A stretch of 58,429 bases of DNA from Bacteroidota bacterium (lineage in GTDB: Bacteria; Bacteroidota; Ignavibacteria; Ignavibacteriales; Ignavibacteriaceae): assembly GCA_021777835.1 (NCBI GenBank), contig JAJYDC010000017.1:1-58429 (forward strand), in the 5' to 3' direction. The position numbers were made by a program, and so were the translations under genes. Below the pieces are notes generated by a model, which worked only from the letters and a program-made list of their open reading frames with translations, was not told where the DNA came from and did not search any database. Shown here piece after piece: positions 1 to 7,455 of the stretch. The stretch's first letter is position 1, and each line of letters begins with the position of its first letter.

Positions 1-232
1 ATTTAATTTTGTACTTTTCGAAAATAAATCTCACTAACTCAGAGTTACCGATATCGCCTTTAATGAATTCATAATTCTTTTTGGCTTCAGATTTTTTTAG
101 ATTTTCAAGATTGCCGGCATAAGTAAGCTTATCAAGATTAATTATATTATAATCGTCACGTTCATCAAGGATGTGGTTGATGTAGTTGCTTCCGATAAAG
201 CCCGCGCCGCCAGTTACTAAAATATTCTTCAT
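1..232 (-). CDS. rmlB: dTDP-glucose 4,6-dehydratase, N-terminal part (partial)
   Basis: The first 77 codons of a gene that runs off the left edge of the window. Translation begins [19 protein letters not shown], the Rossmann NAD-binding glycine motif GGAGFIGS, followed by INLDKLTYAGNLENL, which is typical of RmlB (the DKLTYAGN segment contacts NAD). RmlB converts dTDP-glucose to dTDP-4-keto-6-deoxyglucose in the cytoplasm, the second step to dTDP-rhamnose and other deoxysugars of surface polysaccharides. The catalytic Thr-Asp-Glu and Tyr-x3-Lys lie outside the window. It starts only 7 bases after the stop of the upstream barrel-like gene. The family is clear; the exact sugar pathway cannot be seen. 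Confidence 0.85.
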   Translation of the reverse strand, partial: MKNILVTGGAGFIGSNYINHILDERDDYNIINLDKLTYAGNLENLKKSEAKKNYEFIKGDIGNSELVRFIFEKYKIK

Positions 233-239
233 TTAATTC

Positions 240-986
240 CTAATAAGAAAATAGTCCAACAAAAATTCCTGCTTGAATATAAAAGCTATTACCGTTAATG
301 TCCGATGGTGCATCGGTAATATCCTTATTGTTATCATAAGTCCAGCTGCTACCAAAAGTATACTGATAGCCAGCACCAATTCGAAAGGATAAAAGATGAT
401 ATGCAGGAATATCAACATTTAAGGTTGGAGTAAAAAGCCAGAAACTATTTTTTAAAGAAGAAGCACCTAGTAAACCTTCAGAGGCACTATGCCAGTAGTT
501 ATTCCAGGTAATTGTGCCATTATTGCTGTAAAGTTGAATATTTAAGCTACCTCTTCCAATAACGGCGCCGAAAGAAACACCAAAATCTTTTATGAAAGGA
601 AGAGTGTACTCTAGCGTTAGACCACCTCCGCTTATTGAATAAACAGCCTCCCTATTATAGCTAGTGTAAGGAGCTGGATATAGTGGATAGAAAATTGCCG
701 ATGCAGTTCTTGATCCGCTAAACCCTATGCCACCAACTCTTAGATTTTTTATGAATCCGAGATAAATAAAGCCCGCACCACCTGACATATAGAACCCACT
801 TGAGGGCAATGAAGGTACACCAAAATTTTTTAGTTGAACATTTATTCCATCAACGTTTGGCATTATCCATCCACCTGTGTATCCACCCCCACCGCCAAAT
901 GGGGCATCGTAAAAGGGAGAGTCTTGGGGCATAATATTATGCGCCGAGATTATAAATAAGGCAATGAGGAAATAGAATCTTTTCAT
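240..986 (-). CDS. Putative outer-membrane beta-barrel protein
   Basis: A 248-residue exported protein. It has a signal peptide (MKRFYFLIALFIISAHNIMPQ, cleavage probably around residue 20), then a glycine-rich stretch near residue 30 (FGGGGGYTGGW), and alternating hydrophobic/aromatic segments ending in an aromatic residue (FVGLFSY), as in small outer-membrane barrels. I do not recognise a named family. Glycine-rich, tyrosine-rich proteins of this size are common in Bacteroidota-type genomes without known function. It sits between the DUF1460 gene and rmlB on the same strand, which gives little functional information. Confidence 0.6.
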   Translation of the reverse strand: MKRFYFLIALFIISAHNIMPQDSPFYDAPFGGGGGYTGGWIMPNVDGINVQLKNFGVPSLPSSGFYMSGGAGFIYLGFIKNLRVGGIGFSGSRTASAIFYPLYPAPYTSYNREAVYSISGGGLTLEYTLPFIKDFGVSFGAVIGRGSLNIQLYSNNGTITWNNYWHSASEGLLGASSLKNSFWLFTPTLNVDIPAYHLLSFRIGAGYQYTFGSSWTYDNNKDITDAPSDINGNSFYIQAGIFVGLFSY

Positions 987-1031
987 AAATAATTTCTTTT
1001 TTCTTCCAATCTAAGTTAGTAAAATTCGTTT

Positions 1032-1065
1032 AATCTGAAAACCAGAAAATTTATCTTTTCAGATT
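1032..1065. repeat. Inverted repeat between two minus-strand genes
   Basis: AATCTGAAAA (1032-1041) and TTTTCAGATT (1056-1065) form a perfect 10-bp stem with a 14-base loop in the 161-base gap between the DUF1460 gene and the barrel-like gene. On the minus strand it follows the DUF1460 stop and is followed by A/T-rich sequence without a clean U-run, so it is a weak terminator or attenuator candidate. Confidence 0.4.
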
Positions 1066-1147
1066 GGCATATTGTGATTGCGGGGTTACAGAATGGCAAA
1101 ATTTGAGCTAGGTAAATAATATTCCAAGTTTGCGATTTTAGCATCAT

Positions 1148-1996
1148 TTAAGGTTCAATTGCACGAAGAACTATTATACCAGTATCTTTTTTAACCTTTG
1201 AGAGATAATCTGCAAGTTTGAGATCGGATATTTGCACTTTATAACCAACATTCGGAGCGTGCATTAGATGAATACTTCCGTCTTTCATTTTAACAGCGAC
1301 ACCTACATGATTAATATCGAGTCCTTTGACGTCAGAGGTAAATGCTATCAGGTCGCCATTTTGGATTTCGCCTTCTATTTGAGAAATTTTTTCTTTTGGT
1401 ATGAAGTAATAAATGCGCTTATTAATTTCTTTTTCCTGTGACTCAATGATAGGAATAAACGAAGGATTTTCTTTGAGCTGGGCATAAAGGTCAGGGTGTG
1501 TTGACATAAAGGATACATTGAACTTAAGGGGAACTCCGCCGATTTCCTGAGAAATATTTTTTACAATTCCCTTTTTAATATTGTCATAGATCCAATCGGA
1601 GAAATAATGCAGTCTTGAGGGATATTGATCAATTACGCCGCCGCGATAGCGGATTTTTGTAAGTTCATTTTGATAATCTTTAAAGGTATCTTTCTTTTCC
1701 TTAATGCAGCGTGCAAATGCAAGATCAGTTTCAAGAAAAGTCGTGCAATCAAGTCCTGTAAGATTAACAACAAGGTTTTCGGTTTTCCCTTTTTCCAAAG
1801 TATGAGCAATATACTCAGTGCCGATAAAACTCTTTCCAATTGCAGCGATAACATCGCCAATGGGTTTAACTTGCAGGTTTTCTTCAGCAGCAAGATTAAA
1901 TTTCGATTTACAAATGTCAGCATCTTTTTCAGAGAAGATTTGCGCTCTAATAAGAGCTGAACTTGAGATAAGAAGAAGCAAAATAATCTTTATCAT
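1148..1996 (-). CDS. DUF1460 (NlpC/P60-fold amidase-like) exported protein
   Basis: A 282-residue protein with a signal peptide (residues 1-18, ending LIRAQ). The body matches the DUF1460 family, a permuted NlpC/P60-like cysteine amidase fold. The predicted nucleophile C84 is in GLDCTTFLE, and the predicted histidine H230 is in INHVGVAV. The GDLIAFTS motif before the His is also typical. Family members cleave or are thought to cleave amide bonds in peptidoglycan peptides, in the periplasm; N-acetylmuramoyl-alanine amidase is a common database label that is only partly tested. It lies 23 bases after dnaB on the same strand, so it may be co-transcribed. Confident in the family, less so in substrate. 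Confidence 0.8.
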   Translation of the reverse strand: MIKIILLLLISSSALIRAQIFSEKDADICKSKFNLAAEENLQVKPIGDVIAAIGKSFIGTEYIAHTLEKGKTENLVVNLTGLDCTTFLETDLAFARCIKEKKDTFKDYQNELTKIRYRGGVIDQYPSRLHYFSDWIYDNIKKGIVKNISQEIGGVPLKFNVSFMSTHPDLYAQLKENPSFIPIIESQEKEINKRIYYFIPKEKISQIEGEIQNGDLIAFTSDVKGLDINHVGVAVKMKDGSIHLMHAPNVGYKVQISDLKLADYLSKVKKDTGIIVLRAIEP

Positions 1997-2019
1997 AATA
2001 TATACAATTGAAATTTTAG

Positions 2020-3456
2020 TTAAATGATATCTTCACTATTTGGCTGTGAAGCAGATGAATATTCTTCAATTTGTCTAGCGTGAGCCAAATTTTCAAATCG
2101 GGCGTACTCTTTGATAAAAGCAAGTCTTATTTCGCCGACTGGACCATTTCTCTGTTTACCAATAATTATTTCTGCGACGCCTTCAGTTGTAGCGCCGTCT
2201 TCGGCAAAATTCTTAAGTCCATATACTTCAGGACGATTTAAAAATATTACAACGTCAGCGTCTTGCTCAATTGATCCAGATTCACGCAAGTTAGAAAGCT
2301 GAGGTCGTCTGTCTTTGCTAGTTTCCACAGCGCGGTTTAACTGCGCAAGGGCAATTACAGGAATATTTAATTCTTTAGCAAGTGCTTTTAAGGAGCGCGA
2401 GATATGTGAAATTTCCCGTTCGCGGCTTTCTGATTTGGGCGGTCCTTGCATTAGCTGAAGATAATCGATAATAATCATTCCGATGCCGTGTTCGGTTTTT
2501 AATCTTCTTGCCTTTGCTCTTATTTCCAGGACGGTTTGAGCCGGTGAATCATCTACAAAGATAGGAGATTCAATCAACTTATGAGCGTTCTTGCTTAATT
2601 TTACACCTTCTGACGGAGGCAGCTTACCTGTACGAACAAGATGTGCATTTAGTCTCCCTTCAGAACAAATCATTCTTATTACAAGCTGCATCGTAGACAT
2701 TTCAAGGCTAAAAATTCCTACAGGAATTTTATGATCAATAGCGGCATTTCTTGCAAGAGAAAGAGCTAATGCTGTTTTTCCCATAGAGGGTCTTGCTGCA
2801 ATTATTATTAAGTCGGATTTTTGAAATCCGCCTAACATTTCATCCAATTCATAAAATCCCGTTGGTACAGAAAATTGTTTTTTTGAATTTGAATGAATTG
2901 CTTCAATATATTCAAGAGCATCTCTTACGGCTCTATCCATATTTTGGAAAGATCTTTTTAGATGTGCCTCAGTTATTTCAAAAATCTTCTTTTCAGCTTC
3001 ATCTAAGATGTCAAATGCATCTTGAGTGCCATCATAAGCAGATTGTGCAATTTGATGAGAGCTAGAAATAAGTCCACGCAGAATTTGCTTTTCGAGGATA
3101 ATTTTCGAATGGTATTCGATATTTGCGGCTGAGGAAATATTTTGAGAAAGTTTACTTAAATAAACTGCTCCTCCAACGGCGTTTGTTTGCTCTCTCTTTT
3201 TTAATTCTTCATATAAAGTTACGGTGTCAATAGGTTCGCCTGCATCAAATAGGGCAAGCATTGCTTCAAAAATAAGCCTGTGCTCTTTCAGGTAAAAACT
3301 TTCAGGGGTTAAAAGCTCAATTGCTTTTGGGACGGCATCTTTTTCGATCATCATAGCACCAAGGACAGCGGCTTCTATTTCAGGGGCTGCTGGTGGTTTA
3401 ACATCAGCCGGGATTATACTTTCCAATGTTATATTTTGTTTTACAATTTTTGCCAT
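2020..3456 (-). CDS. dnaB: Replicative DNA helicase DnaB
   Basis: 478 residues, normal length. The N-terminal helical domain (about 20-165; PEIEAAVLGAMM is the standard opening) recruits primase. The RecA-type ATPase has Walker A RPSMGKTAL at 222-230, Walker B IIIDYLQLM and the downstream RESGSIEQDADVV motif. It is the hexameric helicase that unwinds DNA at the replication fork. There is no intein, although this gene is a frequent intein site. The 20-residue extension before the helical domain (to about PADVKPP) is proline-containing and unstructured. Start chosen at MAKIVKQNIT. It is followed by the DUF1460 gene and preceded, 13 bases away, by a uracil-DNA glycosylase. Confidence 0.97.
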   Translation of the reverse strand: MAKIVKQNITLESIIPADVKPPAAPEIEAAVLGAMMIEKDAVPKAIELLTPESFYLKEHRLIFEAMLALFDAGEPIDTVTLYEELKKREQTNAVGGAVYLSKLSQNISSAANIEYHSKIILEKQILRGLISSSHQIAQSAYDGTQDAFDILDEAEKKIFEITEAHLKRSFQNMDRAVRDALEYIEAIHSNSKKQFSVPTGFYELDEMLGGFQKSDLIIIAARPSMGKTALALSLARNAAIDHKIPVGIFSLEMSTMQLVIRMICSEGRLNAHLVRTGKLPPSEGVKLSKNAHKLIESPIFVDDSPAQTVLEIRAKARRLKTEHGIGMIIIDYLQLMQGPPKSESREREISHISRSLKALAKELNIPVIALAQLNRAVETSKDRRPQLSNLRESGSIEQDADVVIFLNRPEVYGLKNFAEDGATTEGVAEIIIGKQRNGPVGEIRLAFIKEYARFENLAHARQIEEYSSASQPNSEDII

Positions 3457-3469
3457 AGTATTAATAACT

Positions 3470-4279
3470 TTATTTTAATTGAGCCATCTCGTCATATAAT
3501 TTTCTAAAAAGCTGAACGTCTTCCCAGCATCCGCGTTTCCAATTTGGATTGCGAAGCAAAGCAGCCGGATGATATGTTACCATTACTTTAGCTTTGCCAA
3601 AGTCAAAAACTTTACCCCGAAGATTAGTTAAAGATTCCCTTTTTTTCAACAATCCAAGCGCTGAAGTTAAACCCAGGCATAATATTACCTTCGGGTTTAT
3701 AAGTTCAATTTGTTTATTTAGGTATGGCAAACAGGATTCCATTTCTGCCGGTAATGGCGTCCTATTTGCAGGAGGACGGCATTTAACAATGTTAGCAATG
3801 TAAACTTCTTCGCGAGAGAAATTTATAGCTTTAAGAATATCGGTGAGTAATTTGCCGGCTCGACCTACAAACGGCAATCCCTGGGCATCTTCATCGGCGC
3901 CAGGACCTTCACCTACCACAAGCACATCCGCATTAGGATTTCCAGTGCCAAATACAAATTTATTACGAGTCTTTCCGAGAGGGCATTTTTGACATTCGCA
4001 GATAAGTTTATTTAGTTCATCAAGGTTACTAGAGAACTGCCACTTTTCTTTCGGTTCTTCAATCAAGGGAATCTCTTTTAAATTTTCATTTTTCGAAGAC
4101 AATATCTTTTCTGAAATAATTTCTTTTTGGGATTTAACTACTTCAGACTGTTGAATTTTAGGTTCAAATTCGACTGAAGTTCTTCGTTTTAAGTTTTTAG
4201 TTTCAAACAACTCATCACCAAAAATTTCTTTTTGATCAATAAGCGATTGTAAAAGCAAGTCTTGTAATTTTTCATTCAT
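3470..4279 (-). CDS. Family-4 uracil-DNA glycosylase (Fe-S type)
   Basis: 269 residues. After a charged, low-complexity N-terminal extension (about 1-80), the glycosylase domain carries motif A GEGPGADEDAQGLPFVG (near 123-139) and motif B HPAALLRNP (near 237). Four cysteines, C96, C99, C167 and C183, are spaced as the 4Fe-4S ligands of family 4 UDG. The enzyme removes uracil from DNA arising by cytosine deamination or misincorporation. The domain is standard, but the extension is longer than in thermophile homologues and may be a flexible tether. It lies between coaBC (32 bases upstream) and dnaB (13 bases downstream), consistent with one transcript. Confidence 0.93.
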   Translation of the reverse strand: MNEKLQDLLLQSLIDQKEIFGDELFETKNLKRRTSVEFEPKIQQSEVVKSQKEIISEKILSSKNENLKEIPLIEEPKEKWQFSSNLDELNKLICECQKCPLGKTRNKFVFGTGNPNADVLVVGEGPGADEDAQGLPFVGRAGKLLTDILKAINFSREEVYIANIVKCRPPANRTPLPAEMESCLPYLNKQIELINPKVILCLGLTSALGLLKKRESLTNLRGKVFDFGKAKVMVTYHPAALLRNPNWKRGCWEDVQLFRKLYDEMAQLK

Positions 4280-4311
4280 TAAAACTAAGTATCCGATAAA
4301 AGGAAGAGAAG

Positions 4312-5526
4312 CTATTTTATAATTTTATGAAGTTCCGTTAAAATATTATTTGCTATTTGAAATTTAGATTGGAGTGGAAATTCAATTTCGTCCCCGGAGG
4401 AGTGAATGACGGTTACTTTATTTGTATCCGTTTCAAATCCGCTCTTTTCATCCTTTAGTGAATTCAGAACAATCATATTTAGATTTTTTGATTTTAACTT
4501 TCTGCCAGCATTTATTAGTTCATTATCAGTTTCAAGGGCAAAGCCAACAACTATTTTATTTTCTTTATTAAGAGAGGCTAAAATATCATCAGTTTCGATT
4601 AATTTAATTGATTTTAGCTTTTCTTCTTTTTTTATCTTGGTTGAAGAAACGGTTTCCGGTTTATAATCCGCGACAGCAGCGGACATAATTAGGATATCAT
4701 TTTCTTTAATTTTATTTACAACTTCCTTTTTCATTTCGGATGCAGAGCGAACTTTTATAAAATTAAATTCGGGATAAACATTTTCGTGTGACGGACCAGA
4801 AATTAAAGTAACATTTGCGCCACGAAGGAAAGCAGCCTTTGCAATTTGATAGCCCATTTTCCCGGAAGATCGATTTCCAATAAATCTAACAGGATCAATA
4901 TCCTCGTAAGTAGGGCCTGCAGTTACTAAAATATTTTTGCCGGACAAATCCTTTTTATATCCTGACAAGATTAATTCTGCAGCATCCATTATTCTAAGAT
5001 TATCAGCAAGTCTTCCAGAACCAGATAAACCGCTTGCAAGATGACCATACTCGGCATAAATTAGAAAGTATCCGAGACTTTCAAGTTTCTTAAAGTTCTC
5101 CTGAGTGATTTTATTCTCATACATATCGACATCTGCAGCGGGTGCTATTATAAGAGGTGAACGCAAAGCAGTAACCAAAGTTGTTAAAGCGTTATCTGCA
5201 AAGCCATGAACAATCTTTGCGACCGTATTAACCGTTGCCGGAGCAATAATCATCAAGTCGGCCCAAAGCGCATAATCTATATGCCATGTTGTCAGCGAAG
5301 AACCATTAGATTGTGAGACGGGAAAAGTATTTATAATAACCGGATTTTGGGATAGAGTAGCAAGAGTCAGAGGAGAAATAAACTCTGCAGCCGAAGGAGT
5401 CATCACAACTTTAACCTCAGCGCCGCGTTGGATAAGAGAACGAATAAGGAAAGCAGATTTGTAAGCAGCGATGCAGCCGGTTACGCCTAAAAGAATTTTT
5501 TTACCGGTAAGTACATCTTCGCTCAT
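4312..5526 (-). CDS. coaBC: Bifunctional phosphopantothenoylcysteine decarboxylase / phosphopantothenate-cysteine ligase
   Basis: 404 residues covering both halves. The N-terminal flavoprotein CoaC (about 1-190) starts GKKILLGVTGCIAAYKS and has the catalytic His in HIDYALWADL. The C-terminal CoaB (about 195-404) has GPTYEDIDPVRFIGNRSSGKMG and SAAVADYKP. Together they convert 4'-phosphopantothenate and cysteine (CTP-dependent) to phosphopantetheine for coenzyme A. Two CoaC positions differ from E. coli: the PAMN motif reads PAADVDMY (Asn to Asp) and the LACG lid motif reads LASG (Cys to Ser). I recall such variants from the Bacteroidota. It follows the rpoZ terminator and precedes the UDG gene. 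PanB, another CoA pathway enzyme, is at 51.2 kb. Confidence 0.95.
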   Translation of the reverse strand: MSEDVLTGKKILLGVTGCIAAYKSAFLIRSLIQRGAEVKVVMTPSAAEFISPLTLATLSQNPVIINTFPVSQSNGSSLTTWHIDYALWADLMIIAPATVNTVAKIVHGFADNALTTLVTALRSPLIIAPAADVDMYENKITQENFKKLESLGYFLIYAEYGHLASGLSGSGRLADNLRIMDAAELILSGYKKDLSGKNILVTAGPTYEDIDPVRFIGNRSSGKMGYQIAKAAFLRGANVTLISGPSHENVYPEFNFIKVRSASEMKKEVVNKIKENDILIMSAAVADYKPETVSSTKIKKEEKLKSIKLIETDDILASLNKENKIVVGFALETDNELINAGRKLKSKNLNMIVLNSLKDEKSGFETDTNKVTVIHSSGDEIEFPLQSKFQIANNILTELHKIIK

Positions 5527-5560
5527 AGTGATTTCAAAATTTAGTGAATTATTAAATAAC

Positions 5561-5582
5561 CGGCGGAAATAAACTTCCGCCG
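5561..5582 (-). terminator. Hairpin between rpoZ and coaBC
   Basis: CGGCGGAA (5561-5568) and TTCCGCCG (5575-5582) make a perfect 8-bp GC-rich stem with a 6-base loop. Read on the minus strand it is followed by GGTTATTTAATAATT, a T-rich tail. It lies 52 bases after the rpoZ stop, so it probably ends or attenuates the yicC-gmk-rpoZ transcript. Confidence 0.65.
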
Positions 5583-5634
5583 ATGGATTAAAAATTTATT
5601 AGTAATTAGTAAGAAGATGAATATTAAGTACTTA

Positions 5635-5922
5635 CTACTTATATCTATATTCAATATTTCCTGTAAGAAGTTCTGCTAAAGCCTGGATGTGTGGTTTTTC
5701 TTTCTTTTCAAAATCCAAAGCTATTTTAAGCTGTGCAGGGTTTTCAATATCTTCGCTCTCGTCGTCAGCAGCAGGAGCAGGAATAGTGCTAATCAAATTA
5801 GCATATTCAATTTTATTATCGTCATTTATTTGACGTGCTCTTTTTGAAGCTACAATGATAGCCTCATAAACATTTTGCGTTTTCTTGTCAATTATACGTA
5901 AATCAATTGGTTCAATCTGCAT
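5635..5922 (-). CDS. rpoZ: RNA polymerase omega subunit (RpoZ/RPB6-like)
   Basis: 95 residues. The segment NVYEAIIVASKRARQIN (about 18-34) is the conserved omega/RPB6 core that clamps the beta-prime C-terminus. The second core piece, PAQLKIALDFEKKEK then ALAELLTGNIEYRY, agrees with the omega of the Bacteroidota group rather than the shorter E. coli form. An acidic insert (DDESEDIEN, about 52-60) separates the two halves. Omega helps assemble RNA polymerase. Its start directly abuts the gmk stop, the usual gmk-rpoZ-coaBC order, which supports the call. Confidence 0.88.
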   Translation of the reverse strand: MQIEPIDLRIIDKKTQNVYEAIIVASKRARQINDDNKIEYANLISTIPAPAADDESEDIENPAQLKIALDFEKKEKPHIQALAELLTGNIEYRYK

Positions 5923-6498
5923 TTAATCATTTTCCTTTATAATATTATTTATAATGCTTTTAGTCTCTAATATAGCTTTTTTTAAATCTTTATTTTCTAC
6001 AAAATAATCAAATTTATCCTTAAGACTCAATTCCATTTTTGCGCGCTCAATTCTTTTCTTGAAATCCTCTTCGCTTTCTGTTTTTCTATTTCTCAATCTA
6101 GTTACAAGTTCATTTAAACTTGGCGGATAAATAAAAATTAATCTTGAGTTAGGATAGATACTTTGAACTTTTAATGCTCCTTTAACATCAATCTCTAATA
6201 ATACAGATTTCCCTAGCTTAATATTATCTTCAAGAAACTTTTTATATGTGCCGTAATAATAGTCGTAAACCCGTTCCCACTCCACAAACTCTTGATTTTG
6301 GATTTTCTCTTCGAATTCATTTTCTGATATAAAGAAATATTCTTTACCGTTAGTCTCTTCTTGTCTTTTACTTCTAGTAGTAGCAGATATCGAGAAAATC
6401 AATTCCGGGAAATCCTTTAATACTTCTTTTACAATCGTCGTTTTCCCTGTACCACTGGGGGCAGCGACGGCAATAATTTTACCAGATTTAACTTCCAA
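5923..6498 (-). CDS. gmk: Guanylate kinase
   Basis: 191 residues, typical length. P-loop APSGTGKTT (near 13-21), GMP-binding SATTRSKRQEETNGKEYFF, and WERVYDYYYGTYK are all the expected guanylate kinase motifs, followed by the LEIDVKGALKVQ segment. It phosphorylates GMP to GDP with ATP in the cytoplasm. It sits 3 bases after yicC and directly before rpoZ, a widely conserved cluster. Confidence 0.97.
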   Translation of the reverse strand: MEVKSGKIIAVAAPSGTGKTTIVKEVLKDFPELIFSISATTRSKRQEETNGKEYFFISENEFEEKIQNQEFVEWERVYDYYYGTYKKFLEDNIKLGKSVLLEIDVKGALKVQSIYPNSRLIFIYPPSLNELVTRLRNRKTESEEDFKKRIERAKMELSLKDKFDYFVENKDLKKAILETKSIINNIIKEND

Positions 6499-6501
6499 AT
6501 A

Positions 6502-7374
6502 TTACTCAAGATTTTGAATTTGTTCGCGAATTTTCTCAATCTCTTCTTTAATAAAAACTGAGTTGTGAATTGTAAAAGTAGAAATTGATTTCGACGAAAT
6601 AGTATTTGCTTCGCGATTCATTTCCTGACAGAGAAAGTTTAATTTTCTTCCCGGTTCGGACTCATTTAGGCTTTCTAAAAAGAACTTTATATGACTACGA
6701 AGTCTAACACACTCTTCTGTGATATCAGCTTTATCAGCAATAATTGCAAGTTCCTGCGGAAGTCTATCTTTGTCAATGTTTACATCACCGACAAGATTAT
6801 TTATTCTTTCCTTTAACTTTTCAAAATATTCGGAGGCAGCTGTTTCTGTATCTTTTTCAATCTTTTCAAGCTGGGACTCAATCATTTTAATACGCTGAAC
6901 AAGGTCTTTTGTAAGTTCTTTCCCTTCATTCTTTTTCATCTTAAGTAATTCTGAAAGCGCGGAATCTAATGCTTTTTTTATTAAATGAAACTCAGAATCA
7001 CTTAATTCAAGATCCGGGGTAGAAAAAATATCTGCATGATTCAAAAGATGATCGAGCTTTATTTTCTCATTTAGTTTTGCTGCTTTTTTTAAATCTTTTA
7101 TAAGAGATAAATAGGTCTTTAATTTCTCCTTGTTGATTAAGAGAGATTCATTAGCAGAACTGTTGCTCTTTAATAGAATTATAACTGAAAGTTTACCACG
7201 ATTAATTTTTGATTTAATGAATTCACGTATCTCATATTCCCTATTCATCAAAGATGCAGGTAATTTAAGCGAAATTTCAAGAAATCGACTATTTACGCTT
7301 TTTACCTCTACTTCAGAAGTATAGTTTTCATTCTGAGCTGACCCTTTTCCATAGCCTGTCATGCTATAAATCAT
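6502..7374 (-). CDS. yicC: YicC-family endoribonuclease
   Basis: 290 residues when started at MIYSMTGYGKG, the invariant N-terminus of the family. An in-frame upstream ATG would add 18 residues (MFANPKIIIFKFF) with no homology, whereas AGGA lies about five bases before the chosen ATG. The YicC-like N-terminal domain (EVKSVNSRFLEISLKLP) is followed by coiled coil and the DUF1732 C-terminus (LNFLCQEMNREANTISSKS). YicC proteins are hexameric endoribonucleases implicated in small-RNA decay. It is first in yicC-gmk-rpoZ. Confidence 0.93.
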   Translation of the reverse strand: MIYSMTGYGKGSAQNENYTSEVEVKSVNSRFLEISLKLPASLMNREYEIREFIKSKINRGKLSVIILLKSNSSANESLLINKEKLKTYLSLIKDLKKAAKLNEKIKLDHLLNHADIFSTPDLELSDSEFHLIKKALDSALSELLKMKKNEGKELTKDLVQRIKMIESQLEKIEKDTETAASEYFEKLKERINNLVGDVNIDKDRLPQELAIIADKADITEECVRLRSHIKFFLESLNESEPGRKLNFLCQEMNREANTISSKSISTFTIHNSVFIKEEIEKIREQIQNLE

Positions 7375-7455
7375 ACTAGTCCTATTAATAAAGAATTTAA
7401 AAATAATGATTTTAGGGTTGGCAAACAATATAAATCATCACTATTCCGTAGTCCC

